Source: Ostrinia nubilalis
Taxonomy: Eukaryota; Arthropoda; Insecta; Lepidoptera; Crambidae
DNA: 64,000 bases
Reading direction: 5' to 3'
NCBI RefSeq assembly: GCF_963855985.1
Contig: NC_087118.1
Location: 1,674,001 to 1,738,000, forward strand
Shown in pieces: positions 8,723 to 18,806 of the stretch (position 1 is its first letter; each line of letters opens with the position of its first letter). The notes under the pieces were generated by a model that made no database searches, was not told where the DNA came from, and saw nothing but the letters and a program-made list of their open reading frames with translations. The translations under genes and the position numbers were made by a program.

Positions 8723-11700
8723 TTTAGAGAGCTTTAGTGAAATCAAAACTATGATAAATACGTTATTTAAATAAATAAGACCTTTATAAATAATATTTAT
8801 ACATAATAGGTATTATCGTTAAGTAAAGTATTATCAAAATGCGAAGCAGAAGGTCTTGCTTCAAAATTTAAGAATATAATTCAAGTTAATTTTCTAGATT
8901 AGCCTGCTGCTTTTCTTTTAATCGATTCTATGATAACTTTTCAACGATTAGTTGTTGCATGACGGACACTTTGTGCGGAATATAATTTTAGGTTATATCA
9001 ATATAACTCTCACGTAATGAAAAAATATTCAAATATGTTTAATCTATCCTAGAGGTTCTTGCATTGTGGTAAAATTTCTTCGTAGTTTGAGATTAGTTTT
9101 TTAGTTACGTAGTACTTATTATTATTCTGTGGTATTAGTAAGGATACGAATATAACTTGTTATTTCTGTAAACTTGTAAGAAATAATTGTATTTGCTGGA
9201 ATAATAACTCTGATATTGAAAACAATACTTTAAAGTGCAACTGGGATCTATGCTAAAGTATTAGTAAAATCACCGGTAAATATAATAGGCCAGGTGTCCC
9301 ATTCTTCTGCGAGTTAATATTTTTACTACTTCTTTTTTATGTAATAAATACTTAATAGTATTCTGATGGTAATTTTCTGCTTCAAATAAAATGTAGCTGT
9401 TGTTTGAAATTTTGCCTTCGCTTTTAAGTTTACACAATAACTGTTTTCTGGGGTCAGATTTTGTATATTGAGCTATGATAATTGAATTTATGTCTAGTTT
9501 AAGATTTTTATTTCCCTAAGAATTAAAACAATTCACTAACGTGAGAGAAGCACAATGTTTAGTAACACTAGCTTTGGATTGGAAACATAATAACCAAACT
9601 GAGAACGATAACTTTATATTAACGGAATATAAAATTAAAGATTAACTAAATAAGTGGGTACTTCGCAAAAATTTGCGCGCAATCCGTGAGTATCGCCAGT
9701 CAGCGTGCTCAGTCCGACAGAACGTCGGCACACAAAAGAGGTGGCTTATTCTAACTACGTTCAGGTAATGAAACGTTTTATTAAACGTTTTTGCAGATAA
9801 GTGTGTGTGTATATAAGATAGGATAACATTTATTTATTTATATTTTTGCACATAAAACTTTACAGTGGCGGACTTAATGCCAAGTGGCATTCTCTGCCAG
9901 TCAACCACAGGTCTAGTAGAGAGACTAAGGCGGTGCAATAAACATGAAAAATAAAATATATAGACTTTGATATATTACCACTTTTCCTTTGTATATTTAC
10001 CGAGTTTATCTGTCAGTAGCACAAATTGAATTATTTATTTACTTTTAAACGCGGTCTTAATAAAAAAATAGTTAAAATAAGCAATATTAATACATCATGT
10101 CAAGACCGATTTCATGTATCGTATATAAGTATACGCTTAAAGCAGAGAGCGTTATCTAAAATTGTACTTTGATGTCATTTTTCTGAAATAAACACTTCAT
10201 TGCATGCAGAGTTTACCTCTAATTGACTGTGTACGTTATAGATGTTATACTTAGTGTTTTAATAGAGCTTATGCTCTTACTTACTTACACTTACACAAGA
10301 ACGTATGTTCTTGGTAAACCAATAGAATAAATAAATGAATTTATTTATTACTTTACTTTTACTAAGTAAGTAAATAGTACTTCAAAAAATAATATATTTC
10401 CTTGTTTTGTCTTATTGTTTGTCAAACCAATTGTGTTGTGTGAGACCCACAAAAAATAACACTCAAATCTTTTATTTCAGTAAGCTTGAAGATGTTACAG
10501 AGGTAACCTTACGGTAGCAGAAATATTCATACATCGCACAGCTGTCTGTAGCCGATTAACTGTTTCTTAATTATGATGTTATAGGTAAATATTTAAATTA
10601 AATAAATAATATTTGTATTTATTGCTTATAATTTTTTGCGATAGAAAGAAACCACAACCGAGAGCCGACACACCAAGTCACGAGATAATGTACTAACATG
10701 AAGTTGGGGCCATTTCCCACACTACATATTTAGGAATAAATATTCGATTCGTCATTCCTATAGAATGATATAGTTTATTAGGTATTGTTAACGTTTGGAT
10801 TCGTTGTTATGTCGATAATATTTATGGAAATTTACCAGTTTCTTGTTAACATTGCTAAAAGTAAAAAGATGATGATGATAGGTATATTAAGTAATGGGTA
10901 TCTTAAGTAGGTATCTTGCTTGTGGGATAAGACTCTTTACATAAAGTCATTAATTTAGGCGACTGAACTAAATTCTTTACTCGAGTAAAAGATATGAACG
11001 TAAATGGTTTACGATTATCGTAGAATTACTCTTCTCAGTTAAACTGGATTTGATATACATATCAAATATTTATGTATAATATGTATAACTATGTATTGAA
11101 AAAACATTGCAGTTCTTAGGTAGACCAAAGTGAAAATGTTTATAAGTTGTTGGCATAAGCTTCTGTTTTGTAAGTATGGAATGAAGCTGGTATACTGGTT
11201 TAAATTAAACCTTATCACGAGACCAGAATAAAGCGTAGAAAGCGGAAATAATTCGCTGTTGTTTGTTTTGGACGAAATTGCTGTAGCAATCGCTGGTCGT
11301 CGCTGCTGTTCATAAGGATGACCGAAACTGAAACTGCTGATGTGTTTTGGCACTCAAAACCTAAAGGTAGGATTACTGCTATTAAATATCTGATATATTT
11401 TATAATCTTAATAATTTTGGTGTTTATCATGCCACCGTTCAATAAAGCTGCTGCTCAAAAAATTGCGACAGTTGCACTACTACTGTAGGGTGTTGGTGAT
11501 GTTTGCGCACGCGCACACATACAGTAACCGGATGGTGTTGAGGAAAAGAAATGCGTGAACCGGTTACCCCACACAGAGGCAAATATTCGAAAATAATATT
11601 TGAACATTTGAATAACGTTTTCTTGATTTAGATTAAAGTCCTTATTCCTATTGTAATTTTAATTTAATTTATGGACTTGTATAAAAGTTTTAAATAAATA

Positions 11701-12087
11701 CATTTTATCATTTTGTGAATTTTTCTTTTTATTACTATTTCTGCGCTTCCTCGAGCAGTTACCTTGAGGGATAAGCCCCCCGTTTTAATTTATTTGCGTA
11801 AGAGATACGTGACAACATGTGCAAGTATTTTTAGTCAACTTCTGGATTGACTCGTCCCTCAGTCAATTAGCCAAGATTCGCCCAAGCGTTCAGAATATTA
11901 TCTCATCTCCAAATTGGAGTGCGTACACCTCAGTTTTACTTTTTAGGCTGACCTAAGCCTTCCAAAATATTATTGGCTAACGGGATAACTTTTCCGTGTC
12001 TGAAGTTAAAACAATTTACCTATGTAACCTCTATATCCGGTTTTGCTGGTTTAACAGACTGATATTTCCTCCTGTGTTGAATCATCC
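8723..12087. other. AT-rich interior of DIRS-like element, no gene
   Basis: I see no coding sequence. A lepidopteran repeat lies at 9822-9912. Splice-like signals (GTTCAG|GTAATG near 9768 and TTATTTCAG near 10481) can be pointed to, but no conserved protein joins across them. Confidence 0.5.
9822..9912. repeat. Common lepidopteran dispersed repeat fragment
   Basis: Contains GGCGGACTTAATGCC and GGCATTCTCTGCCAGTCAAC, a sequence pair I recognise from many moth and butterfly transcripts as a LINE-type 3' repeat. Family assignment is from memory. Confidence 0.4.
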
Positions 12088-12210
12088 GATTCTTTTGATA
12101 TTTCGAATCACTACTCTAGGTAATAGTTATATGACCTCAATCGCATCGAGGTTCTTCATAACGATTATGGTATTTCGGTAGTAATCGCATTACTACTCAA
12201 GGAAATACAT
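12088..12210. repeat. 82-bp hairpin satellite, array A
   Basis: One and a half units of the same satellite as at 13632. Contains GTAGTAATCGCATTACTAC (perfect 8-bp stem) and ACCTCAATCGCATCGAGGT. Interrupted at its right end by the foldback element at 12219. Confidence 0.8.
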
Positions 12211-12218
12211 AATATATA

Positions 12219-13266
12219 CAGTGTGTCCGGGCATGTAGTGATCAAACTTTAAGGGCGTAATCTAAAGACAATTTTATCGACGAAAATACTTCAAATTTGG
12301 GGCTTGACCCATTTATCGCAAAATTACAAGGATTTAAGTTTTTAATTTTTAGTTTTCACCTATTCCTTCAAAAACAAGTGAAAGCGTGGGTAGCTTAACA
12401 TTAAAAAGCAAATATTTTATATCATGCGAAAGCCAATAAAATTATGTATTAGTAGAAGTAGAAAACAGACACAAGTTTCATACATTTTATGGGAGTAAGA
12501 ATGGATTTAATTAGAAAAATACATGACTTTTTTCACTTCTTTTTCAGTTATTTTCCAACACAAGAAAAACCAGGTCGTTAAAGTATGTTTTATTTGCATT
12601 GTATTCTTAGTGTTTGAGCTATTCTACAAAACGAATGTAAATTTATTAGTCTACGTCTATTAGTTTCGACGCAATTGTTGAACAAAGATACCCCTTCCCA
12701 GCCGGCTCCATAGCGCTGCTAACATGCGAAAATGCACTGCCTGAAAGAATCACACAACCTATTCCGACGCACTATGGAAGCGGCTGGGAAGGGGTATCTT
12801 TGTTCAACAATTACGTCGAAACTAATAGACGTAGACTAATAAATTTACACTCGTTTTGTAGAATAGCTCAAATACTAAAAATACAATGCAAAAAAAACAT
12901 ACTTTAACGACCTGGTTTTTCTTGTATTGGAAAATAACTGAAAAAGAAGTGAAAAAAGTCATGTATTTTTCTAATTAAATCCATTCTTACTTCCATAAAA
13001 TGTATGAAACTTGTGTCTGTTTTCTACTTCTACTAATACATATTTTTATTGGCTATCGCATGATATAAAATATTTGCTCATTAATGTTAAGCTACCCACG
13101 CTTTCGCTTGTTTTTGAAGGAAGAGGTGAAAACTAAAAATTAAAAACTTAAATCCTTGTAATTTTGCGATAAATTGGTCAAGCCCCAAATTTGAAGTACT
13201 TTTATCGATAAAATTGTCCCTAGATTTCGCCCTTAAAGTTTGATCACTACAAGCCCGGACACACTG
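12219..13266. mobile_element. Foldback DNA element family F1, two-armed copy
   Basis: Starts and ends CAGTGTGTCCGGGC (the right end has one change, AAGCCCGG), flanked by TA (12217-12218, 13267-13268). Arms of about 490 bp pair nearly throughout, with a loop near 12700-12785. Each arm equals most of the one-armed copy at 4264-4965. Non-coding. Confidence 0.9.
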
Positions 13267-13457
13267 TATAAGGTCTCGCTGATGGTTTACAGGTTGATTA
13301 TTCGAAATCATTGTTTTAGTACAATTGAATATAGTTTCTTATTTTATTTAAATAGTTTAAACAAAAAATCTGATAGGTAGGTCCTGTATGTAAATACACC
13401 AGCCAAGTAAATTTAGTTACGTTCAATAGCAATTATGATAGCAATGGACGCACTCAC

Positions 13458-13630
13458 CTTACGACACCGTTTTTCGGACGGGGCGACATAGGTCGCGAAG
13501 GGCAGTTGCAGAGCAGCTGAACCACGGCGGGGTCCCACCTGGGCGCACGGGAAGACGACGGGGCGGCGGGGCCAGTGGTCACGGCAGGCGCGCCGTGCGG
13601 AGGCACGCAGCGAGTTTTTGTTCTTGTGAA
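13458..13630 (-). other. GC-rich exon-like island in DIRS-like element
   Basis: A GC-rich block in AT-rich DNA, open in more than one minus-strand frame. It is bounded on the minus strand by CATACAG (acceptor-like) and AAG|GTGAGTGCG (donor-like). Its phase matches a donor-like AG|GTAAGTGC at 14194 that ends a short frame starting near 14320. It could be a second gag-type exon of this element. No homology is recognised; the call is weak. Confidence 0.25.
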
Positions 13631-13631
13631 C

Positions 13632-13875
13632 TGTATGTCGGTAGTAATCGCATCACTACTCTAAGAAACTCGTATTTGACCTCAATCGCATCGAGGTTCT
13701 TTATTGAGATTTTGGTATTTCGGTAGTAATCGCATCACTACTCTAAGAGATTCGTATTTGACCTCAATCGCATCGAGGTTCTTTATTACGATTTTGGTAT
13801 TTCGGTAGTAATCGCATCACTACTCTTAGGAAATACATAGATTACCTTAATAGCATTAAGGTAAGATTCCATGAA
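13632..13875. repeat. 82-bp hairpin satellite, array B
   Basis: Nearly three units of about 82 bp starting TCGGTAGTAATCGCATC. Each unit has two short inverted repeats, GTAGT...ACTAC and ACCTC...GAGGT, both around the constant centre AATCGCATC. A related ACCTTAATAGCATTAAGGT follows the last unit. Confidence 0.85.
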
Positions 13876-14193
13876 CACGGTATGAACTTCATCACAGCAC
13901 AACTCACATTACAGCACAACTCAGTGTTAAATTAGGATCCAATATATTACGTACCTATGTACGAGCACAGATTGAACATAGTCGAAAACATTTTGCCATT
14001 CCTTTTACAGTTGGGTAAAAACAAAATAATTGTTTTAAATATTCCCCAAACTCATCTGCCTCTCGGTCGGTACACTCTTGCCAGAGTGGTCGTAGTCATC
14101 ATTGTGATTCACGATGAGTGATGTTTTTTGCAATACGGCGCGATTCCTCGCAGACTGCAGTTTGGCAGGCACTTTCGTTGGCGGAGCACTTAC

Positions 14194-14320
14194 CTACTTG
14201 CGGCCTTGATCCGGTCTCCTGATTCCCCAACAGGTAGCCATTATTATCCTCCAAATGTCGCGTCGCTCTAGACGACGTAATAACTGTGTATTTTATCGAA
14301 ATGTTTACTTTTATGGTCAT
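14194..14320 (-). other. Possible first gag-type exon of DIRS-like element
   Basis: From Met at 14320 a minus-strand frame of 42 codons (MTIKVNISIK...) runs to a consensus donor AG|GTAAGTGC at 14194. Its place, just inside the left terminal repeat, equals that of the first gag exon in the DIRS element at 18336. There is no sequence similarity that I can see, so this is positional inference. Confidence 0.25.
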
Positions 14321-14404
14321 TTCACATTTAAACACACACGAAGCACACACTTTTTCCAATTTAATTTAATTTTTGCGGCACGAACGAGAAATTTCGATGT
14401 TACG

Positions 14405-14603
14405 ATGCCCGCACTATCGAAGCGAATGACGACTCGACGGTTGGAGGGGTGTGACGTAAGCGTGCCCCACTACCGCCGGATATCGAGTCATAACAAGTAC
14501 TTTTTTGTATTGTATGCTCTAAAATGTTCGATGCCTAGTACAATGAGAAGTGGACTACCTGGTAAATATGAAAATCTCGAGGATGCAGCGACGAAGTATA
14601 ATT
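14405..14603. repeat. Left terminal inverted repeat of DIRS-like element
   Basis: Pairs with 8376-8535 in reverse complement over about 160 bp. The last 35 bases, ending AAGTATAATT, are the left outer end that is copied in the internal region at 8680-8722. Confidence 0.8.
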
Positions 14604-14640
14604 CATGTTCTCGTCTGATTGCTGTGGGAGACTTCAATAT

Positions 14641-14670
14641 CTGGCCTACTATTTTAGTTATATTATAAAA
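14641..14670 (+). repeat. Dispersed repeat R1, copy B, left piece
   Basis: Matches the reverse complement of 624-652. The rest of the same repeat follows at 17125 after the Helitron. Confidence 0.8.
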
Positions 14671-15021
14671 CTAGCGGCCGCCCGCGACTTCGTACTCGTG
14701 GATCCCGTTTTACTCCCTTCATCTATCTTATGCGGTTTAGATATTTTCATACTAATGTTTTTTCCCGCTAACTCCCGTTCCCGTGGGAATTTTGCAATAT
14801 CCTGTTGTAACTAAGCTTTAAGTTTACTAAGGTACCTGCATGCCAAATTTCAAGCGTCTAACTTAAGCGGTTTAGATTTTTCATACAAAAAGATTTTCCC
14901 GCTAATTTCCGTTCCCGTGGGAATTCCTAAGTATACTATAACCTGCCCAGGAGTATGAAGAATAATTGTACCAAGTTTCGTTAAAATCCGTCGAGTAGTT
15001 TTTGTTTCTATAAGGAACATA

Positions 15022-15062
15022 CAGACAGACAGACAGACAGACAGACGGACAGACAGACAGAC
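15022..15062. repeat. (GACA)n microsatellite
   Basis: About ten GACA units with one G variant, following the GTAGTTTTTGTTTCTATAAG sequence typical of lepidopteran Helitron-borne repeats. Confidence 0.9.
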
Positions 15063-15718
15063 AAAAATTTTACTGATTGCATTTTTGGCATCAGTATCGA
15101 TCACTAATCACCCCCTGATAGTTATTTTGAAAATATATTTCATGTACAGAATTGACCTCTCTACAGATTTATTATAAGTATACAGGGTGTCCCGTAATGT
15201 AACGTCAAGCCGGAACTGGGTGTTGAGGCAAGTTGTGCTGGTTATCAGAAAAATATAAAAAAAAATCTATGTGGCATATTTTCAAAATAATAGGCATTTA
15301 AAAAAAAACTAAAAATTCTACTCCAGGTGACGGTCCTTTTACTCGTGTTGCCACAAATCTTCACTTTTTCCAAATTTTTTTTTTGTTATGTAACCCTGAA
15401 TAATGCTTCTCTAAATTGTTATCAAAAATACAAAACCAGCTGCTCCAGCTTGGATGAAAAAAAATACATTGTTCACAAAAAAAATTCAAAATAAAAATTT
15501 TGCCTAGTTTAAACTGACTGTACTGAAAAAAAAATGTACTACGCGAGTGTGGCAAGTGATGTCATAATTTGGCGCATTTAGTAAGGATTCCAAAATGGTA
15601 TAACACTTGGTAAATTTTTGCTGTGATTGTCGACAATTTTTGTTTTTTTGGAAATAGTCCCGTTTTTAACTTTATCTACCTTGGTTAAAAATTATTATTC
15701 TAATGTGCCCAAAATTCA

Positions 15719-15762
15719 AGTTTCTGTGACTGACTACCGTACAGTCAGTCACAGAAACTTTT
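15719..15762. repeat. Short perfect hairpin in F3 loop
   Basis: AAGTTTCTGTGACTGACT and its reverse complement, separated by ACCGT-type spacer bases. It lies exactly where the long arms of F3 end. Confidence 0.85.
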
Positions 15763-15860
15763 GTCACCATGACAATAATTAGTAGTTGACATACTGTGAC
15801 AAAAGTCACCCGTGCGCGCGCGCCTTTACTACCTGCTCTGCCTGCACTTGTACTTGGTAA

Positions 15861-16439
15861 CAGGGATAATAAGGATATGAAGTTTCGGTTATGGATACGG
15901 TTACGGATATTAGAATAATATTATACCGGTTTCGGTTACGGTCACGGATATGAACTCATTTCAGATTATCCGAAAGTTTCGGATAATTTCGGTTACGGAA
16001 TTATTAGAATTTCAAAAATGTAGGTATAATACAAATAGCAAGATGCTGCGTGAGCGTGACCCACATAGCTACTTTATGTACCAACTAAGACGACACCTAT
16101 GTATGATAAAGGTAAAACAGGCTGGCATATTAGATAGTGCCAGCGAATGCCAGACAAGTTGGTAACAAATATTAAGATTTAAGGTAAAATTCCAAGACGG
16201 GCCGCAGACCGCAAACTGCAACCGCAAACTGCAAAACTATGAAATCGGCAGCGCGGCATTGCAGCTGCGGCGTGTGTACTGCAGATTTCATAGAGTTTTG
16301 CAGTTTGGAATTGTACTCTTAGACTCCGCCTTTATCCGAAACTATCCGTAACTTTTGAATCAGTTTCGGTTACGGTTATGGATATTTTTTTATTTCGGAT
16401 ATCCGATAGTTACGGTTACGGATATCCATAACATCCCTG
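15861..16439. mobile_element. hAT-type MITE
   Basis: Flanked by perfect 8-bp duplications CTTGGTAA (15853-15860, 16440-16447), the hallmark of hAT transposition. Termini are CAGGGATAATAAGGATATG and GGATATCCATAACATCCCTG. The interior repeats GGTTACGGATA-like motifs near both ends and has an inverted pair around 16215-16315. No transposase. Confidence 0.95.
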
Positions 16440-17124
16440 CTTGGTAAGATGGCCCTCTCCGTCCCGCTCATACCTTTTAAAATGGCTTCTCCACCTCACT
16501 TAAGCCAGAAACTTGAATTTTGGGCACATTTGAATAATATTTTTAACCAAGGTAGATAAAGTTAAAAACGGGATTAGCTATTTCCAATAAACAAAAATTG
16601 TCGACAATTACAGCAAGATTTTACAAAGTGTTATAGGTACCATTTTGGAATCCTTACTAAATGCGCCAAATTATGACGTCACTTGCCACACTCGCGTAGT
16701 ACAATTTTTTTTCAGTACAGTCAGTTTAAACTAGGCAAAAATTTTATTTTGATATTTTTTTTGGGAATAATGTATTTTTTTCATCCAAGTTGGAGCAGCT
16801 GGTTTTGTAATTTTGATAACAATTTAGAGAAGCATTATTCAGGGTTACATAACAAAAAAAAAATTTGGAAAAAGTGAAGATTTGTGGCGACACGAGTAAA
16901 AAGACCGTCACCGGGAGTAGAATTTTTTGATTTTTTTTAATTGCCTATTATTTTGACAAAATGCCACATAGATTTTTTTTAATATTTTTCTGATAACCAG
17001 CATAACTTGCCTCAACACCCAGTTCCGGCTTGACGTTACATTACGGGACACCCTGTATATATATAGATAAATATTTAACTACTTACTTAAATAACTTTGT
17101 AATTAGATTTATTATAAGTATAGA

Positions 17125-17290
17125 TAAAAAATATTAACTATGTTGACTCTCACGAAATTACCATAACTATGATTGTTCTAAACTGAACGGTTTGCGCGAG
17201 AGTCACTTCCAAAGTATTGAAATGTGTCCCCTCTCTATAAGTTCCAAAATAAGATAATATTAAAACTAAAAAAATATATGATGTGCATTA
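17125..17290 (+). repeat. Dispersed repeat R1, copy B, right piece
   Basis: Continues copy B after the Helitron and matches the reverse complement of 478-623. Confidence 0.8.
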
Positions 17291-17309
17291 CGCATTACCA
17301 TGCAATTGG

Positions 17310-17640
17310 TTTTTTTTTTTTTTTTTTTTTTTTTTCAGTCACTAGTTTGTGTGAGACTGATGCCTGAGCTAGGTATAAAATACCTGTGTTACAGGACATC
17401 AGGCTCCCACCACTCAAAACGGCCTAAGCAGTACACTGAACTAGTAAAGGTATATAGGAATGAATTAAAGTGATAAGATTTAACAAAGTAGACGAAAGAT
17501 ATAATGTTAGTCTTGTGAATGAGTATGCAACAGGGGCATGTGTGTGAGTGTGATAATATAGGTGATGATCTGTGTGTGTCAAGTGCATGATTGTGAGTTA
17601 ATGTTATTGCATAATTGTCAAAAGTTTCTCTGTCTCATCA
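17310..17640 (-). mobile_element. LINE 3' tail, minus orientation
   Basis: A 26-base T run (17310-17335) is the poly(A) tail read from the other strand. Upstream of the tail on the minus strand is non-coding DNA ending CAAACTAGTGACTG. No reverse transcriptase remains, so this is a short 5'-truncated copy; its 5' limit is unclear. Confidence 0.5.
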
Positions 17641-18117
17641 TAGTTCAATTGTAATAACCAGGAGGTAAGTTTTTTTTTTGCAAGCCTTTCTAGTCAAGGG
17701 GTACAGAACAAGTGTTGTGTTTAATTTATTATATAGATAACTACCTAAAAAGCAATAAAATCTATGAGGTAGCATAGTCCTAAAAGGTCGGGAAGGACAG
17801 ACAGTGCCTTTTCGGCGCTTACCGCTGAATGCATCAGGATCATATTGGAGCTCCGAGTGTTTGCGAAGGATGGTTGAGAGAATAAATAACTGACGGACTG
17901 TGAGCACTTCCCAAAGTTTGTAAACTTCCGTCGTAGGGCAAAGGAACGGGAGCGAAGCTCCTACCTTTTGGTTTGAACGATATCTAGTAAGTAATTTGAT
18001 TTAATACGTCATAAATTGTAAACCGCTACGTTTGTACGGCGGAACCCTCGGTGTGCGAGTCCGACTCGCACTTGGCCGGTTTTTATTTTGTTCTCGACAT
18101 GACTCGCCCAGTTCAAT
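17641..18117. repeat. Repeat-rich spacer, no gene
   Basis: No coding sequence. 18028-18090 contains GCGAGTCCGACTCGCACTTG followed by GCCGG and T, a very common lepidopteran repeat end with a small hairpin (GCGAGTCCGACTCGC). Confidence 0.5.
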
Positions 18118-18294
18118 TATATTTCGTCACTTCATTCTTTAGATATAGTTTATTTATAACCAGGTAGTCCTTTTAACCTACAGGCAACATCGCACGTTTT
18201 TTAGAGAAATCGATAATCAATAAATCGATCTTTTAACTCAATCGAATGTACGGCCGCGCGCCCCTCCCTAGGCCGGCCATGTTTGAGCCATTCT
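18118..18294. repeat. DIRS left inverted terminal repeat
   Basis: Pairs in reverse complement with 24026-24182, including the CG-rich block CCTCCCTAGGCCGGCCATG. The outermost bases to about 18167 are repeated as complement at 23825-23878. Confidence 0.85.
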
Positions 18295-18335
18295 TTTTTC
18301 GTGCGGCAACGAGTGCACACCAATTTTACGAAAAA

Positions 18336-18443
18336 ATGCCTAAGCGAAGTGCTCAGGAGAAGTTAAAGCGATACAAACGTAAAATAAGGAAAATTCATGA
18401 AGAGGACGTGTTTTTGATTCCTCAGATGACGAAAATGTTACAG
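18336..18443 (+). pseudogene. DIRS gag, first exon
   Basis: ATG at 18336 opens a very basic start, MPKRSAQEKLKRYKRKI, as in DIRS Gag proteins. The acidic stretch that should follow (DSSDDENVT) is in another frame, so a base has probably been lost in the T run at 18411-18416. The exon ends CAG at 18443 before GTAAGG. Splicing to 18807 gives a codon-perfect join into the main Gag frame. Confidence 0.55.
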
Positions 18444-18806
18444 GTAAGGAAAGTGTTAATTATTTGGTGATAATAAATGAAGTGATTTTACGTTAAATAT
18501 CGGAATAGACTGCGAGTTTATTGCGATGGGGTGTAACTGCGAGTTACACGCCGCTAATTTACATTCATGAACTTTAAAGTCGGGATCGACTGCGAGTCGA
18601 TCAAGACAATGTCGGTAACCGGGAGTTTACCACAATGTACTATGTTACACTTACAATAAAGCCGAATATCGTTAATTACAACCGATTTTGTCTGCGAGAC
18701 AAAATTATTTTGTTAAATACAATTAGAATATTTTTGTCGAAGGGGATATAAAATTACCCACATTTATTTTTATTGGCAAAGTGCTAAATTTAGACTTGCT
18801 TTTTAG
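18444..18806 (+). other. Probable spliceosomal intron in DIRS gag
   Basis: Donor CAG|GTAAGG at 18444, acceptor TTGCTTTTTAG| at 18806 with a pyrimidine-rich run before it. Stops fill all frames between. Joining 18443 to 18807 continues the acidic Gag frame into LDHAESFGL without a stop. Confidence 0.55.

Larger units (their letters stand above)
8298..14603 (-). mobile_element. DIRS-like tyrosine-recombinase element lacking pol
   Basis: Both ends carry AAGTATAATT (8298-8307, 14594-14603). The terminal regions 8376-8535 and 14405-14590 are inverted repeats of each other. A stretch at 8596-8722 is complementary to both outer ends joined head to tail, exactly the internal complementary region of DIRS retroelements. 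The motif CTACCTGGTAAATATG and the sequence AGATGTTTAGAGA beside the internal region correspond to those in the full DIRS element at 18118, so the two are related. No reverse transcriptase or recombinase is readable between; instead there is AT-rich DNA, a foldback element and a small satellite. It is a non-autonomous or gutted member. Confidence 0.8.
15183..17055. mobile_element. Foldback DNA element family F3
   Basis: Ends CAGGGTGTCCCGTAATG and complement, flanked by TA (15181-15182, 17056-17057). Arms of about 540 bp pair from the ends to about 15720 and 16500. Each arm contains the reading-frame shadow MPHSRST.... The loop has a short perfect hairpin (15719-15762) and a hAT MITE. Non-coding. 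Confidence 0.9.
14671..17124 (-). mobile_element. Non-autonomous Helitron with nested elements
   Basis: On the minus strand it starts TCTATACTTATAATAAATC and ends GCGGGCGGCCGCTAG, inserted between A and T without duplication. Copy A of repeat R1 (623/624) gives the uninterrupted site, which fixes both ends to the base. Without its inserts the Helitron is about 580 bp. No Rep/helicase is encoded. Confidence 0.9.

Noticed and set aside
14255..14668. 137-codon frame with GDFN, as in LINE endonucleases
   Set aside because: It crosses the DIRS terminal repeat and its right junction; the four-residue match is too short to support an endonuclease.
17638..17907. 89-codon minus-strand frame
   Set aside because: No features; lies in a repeat-rich spacer.
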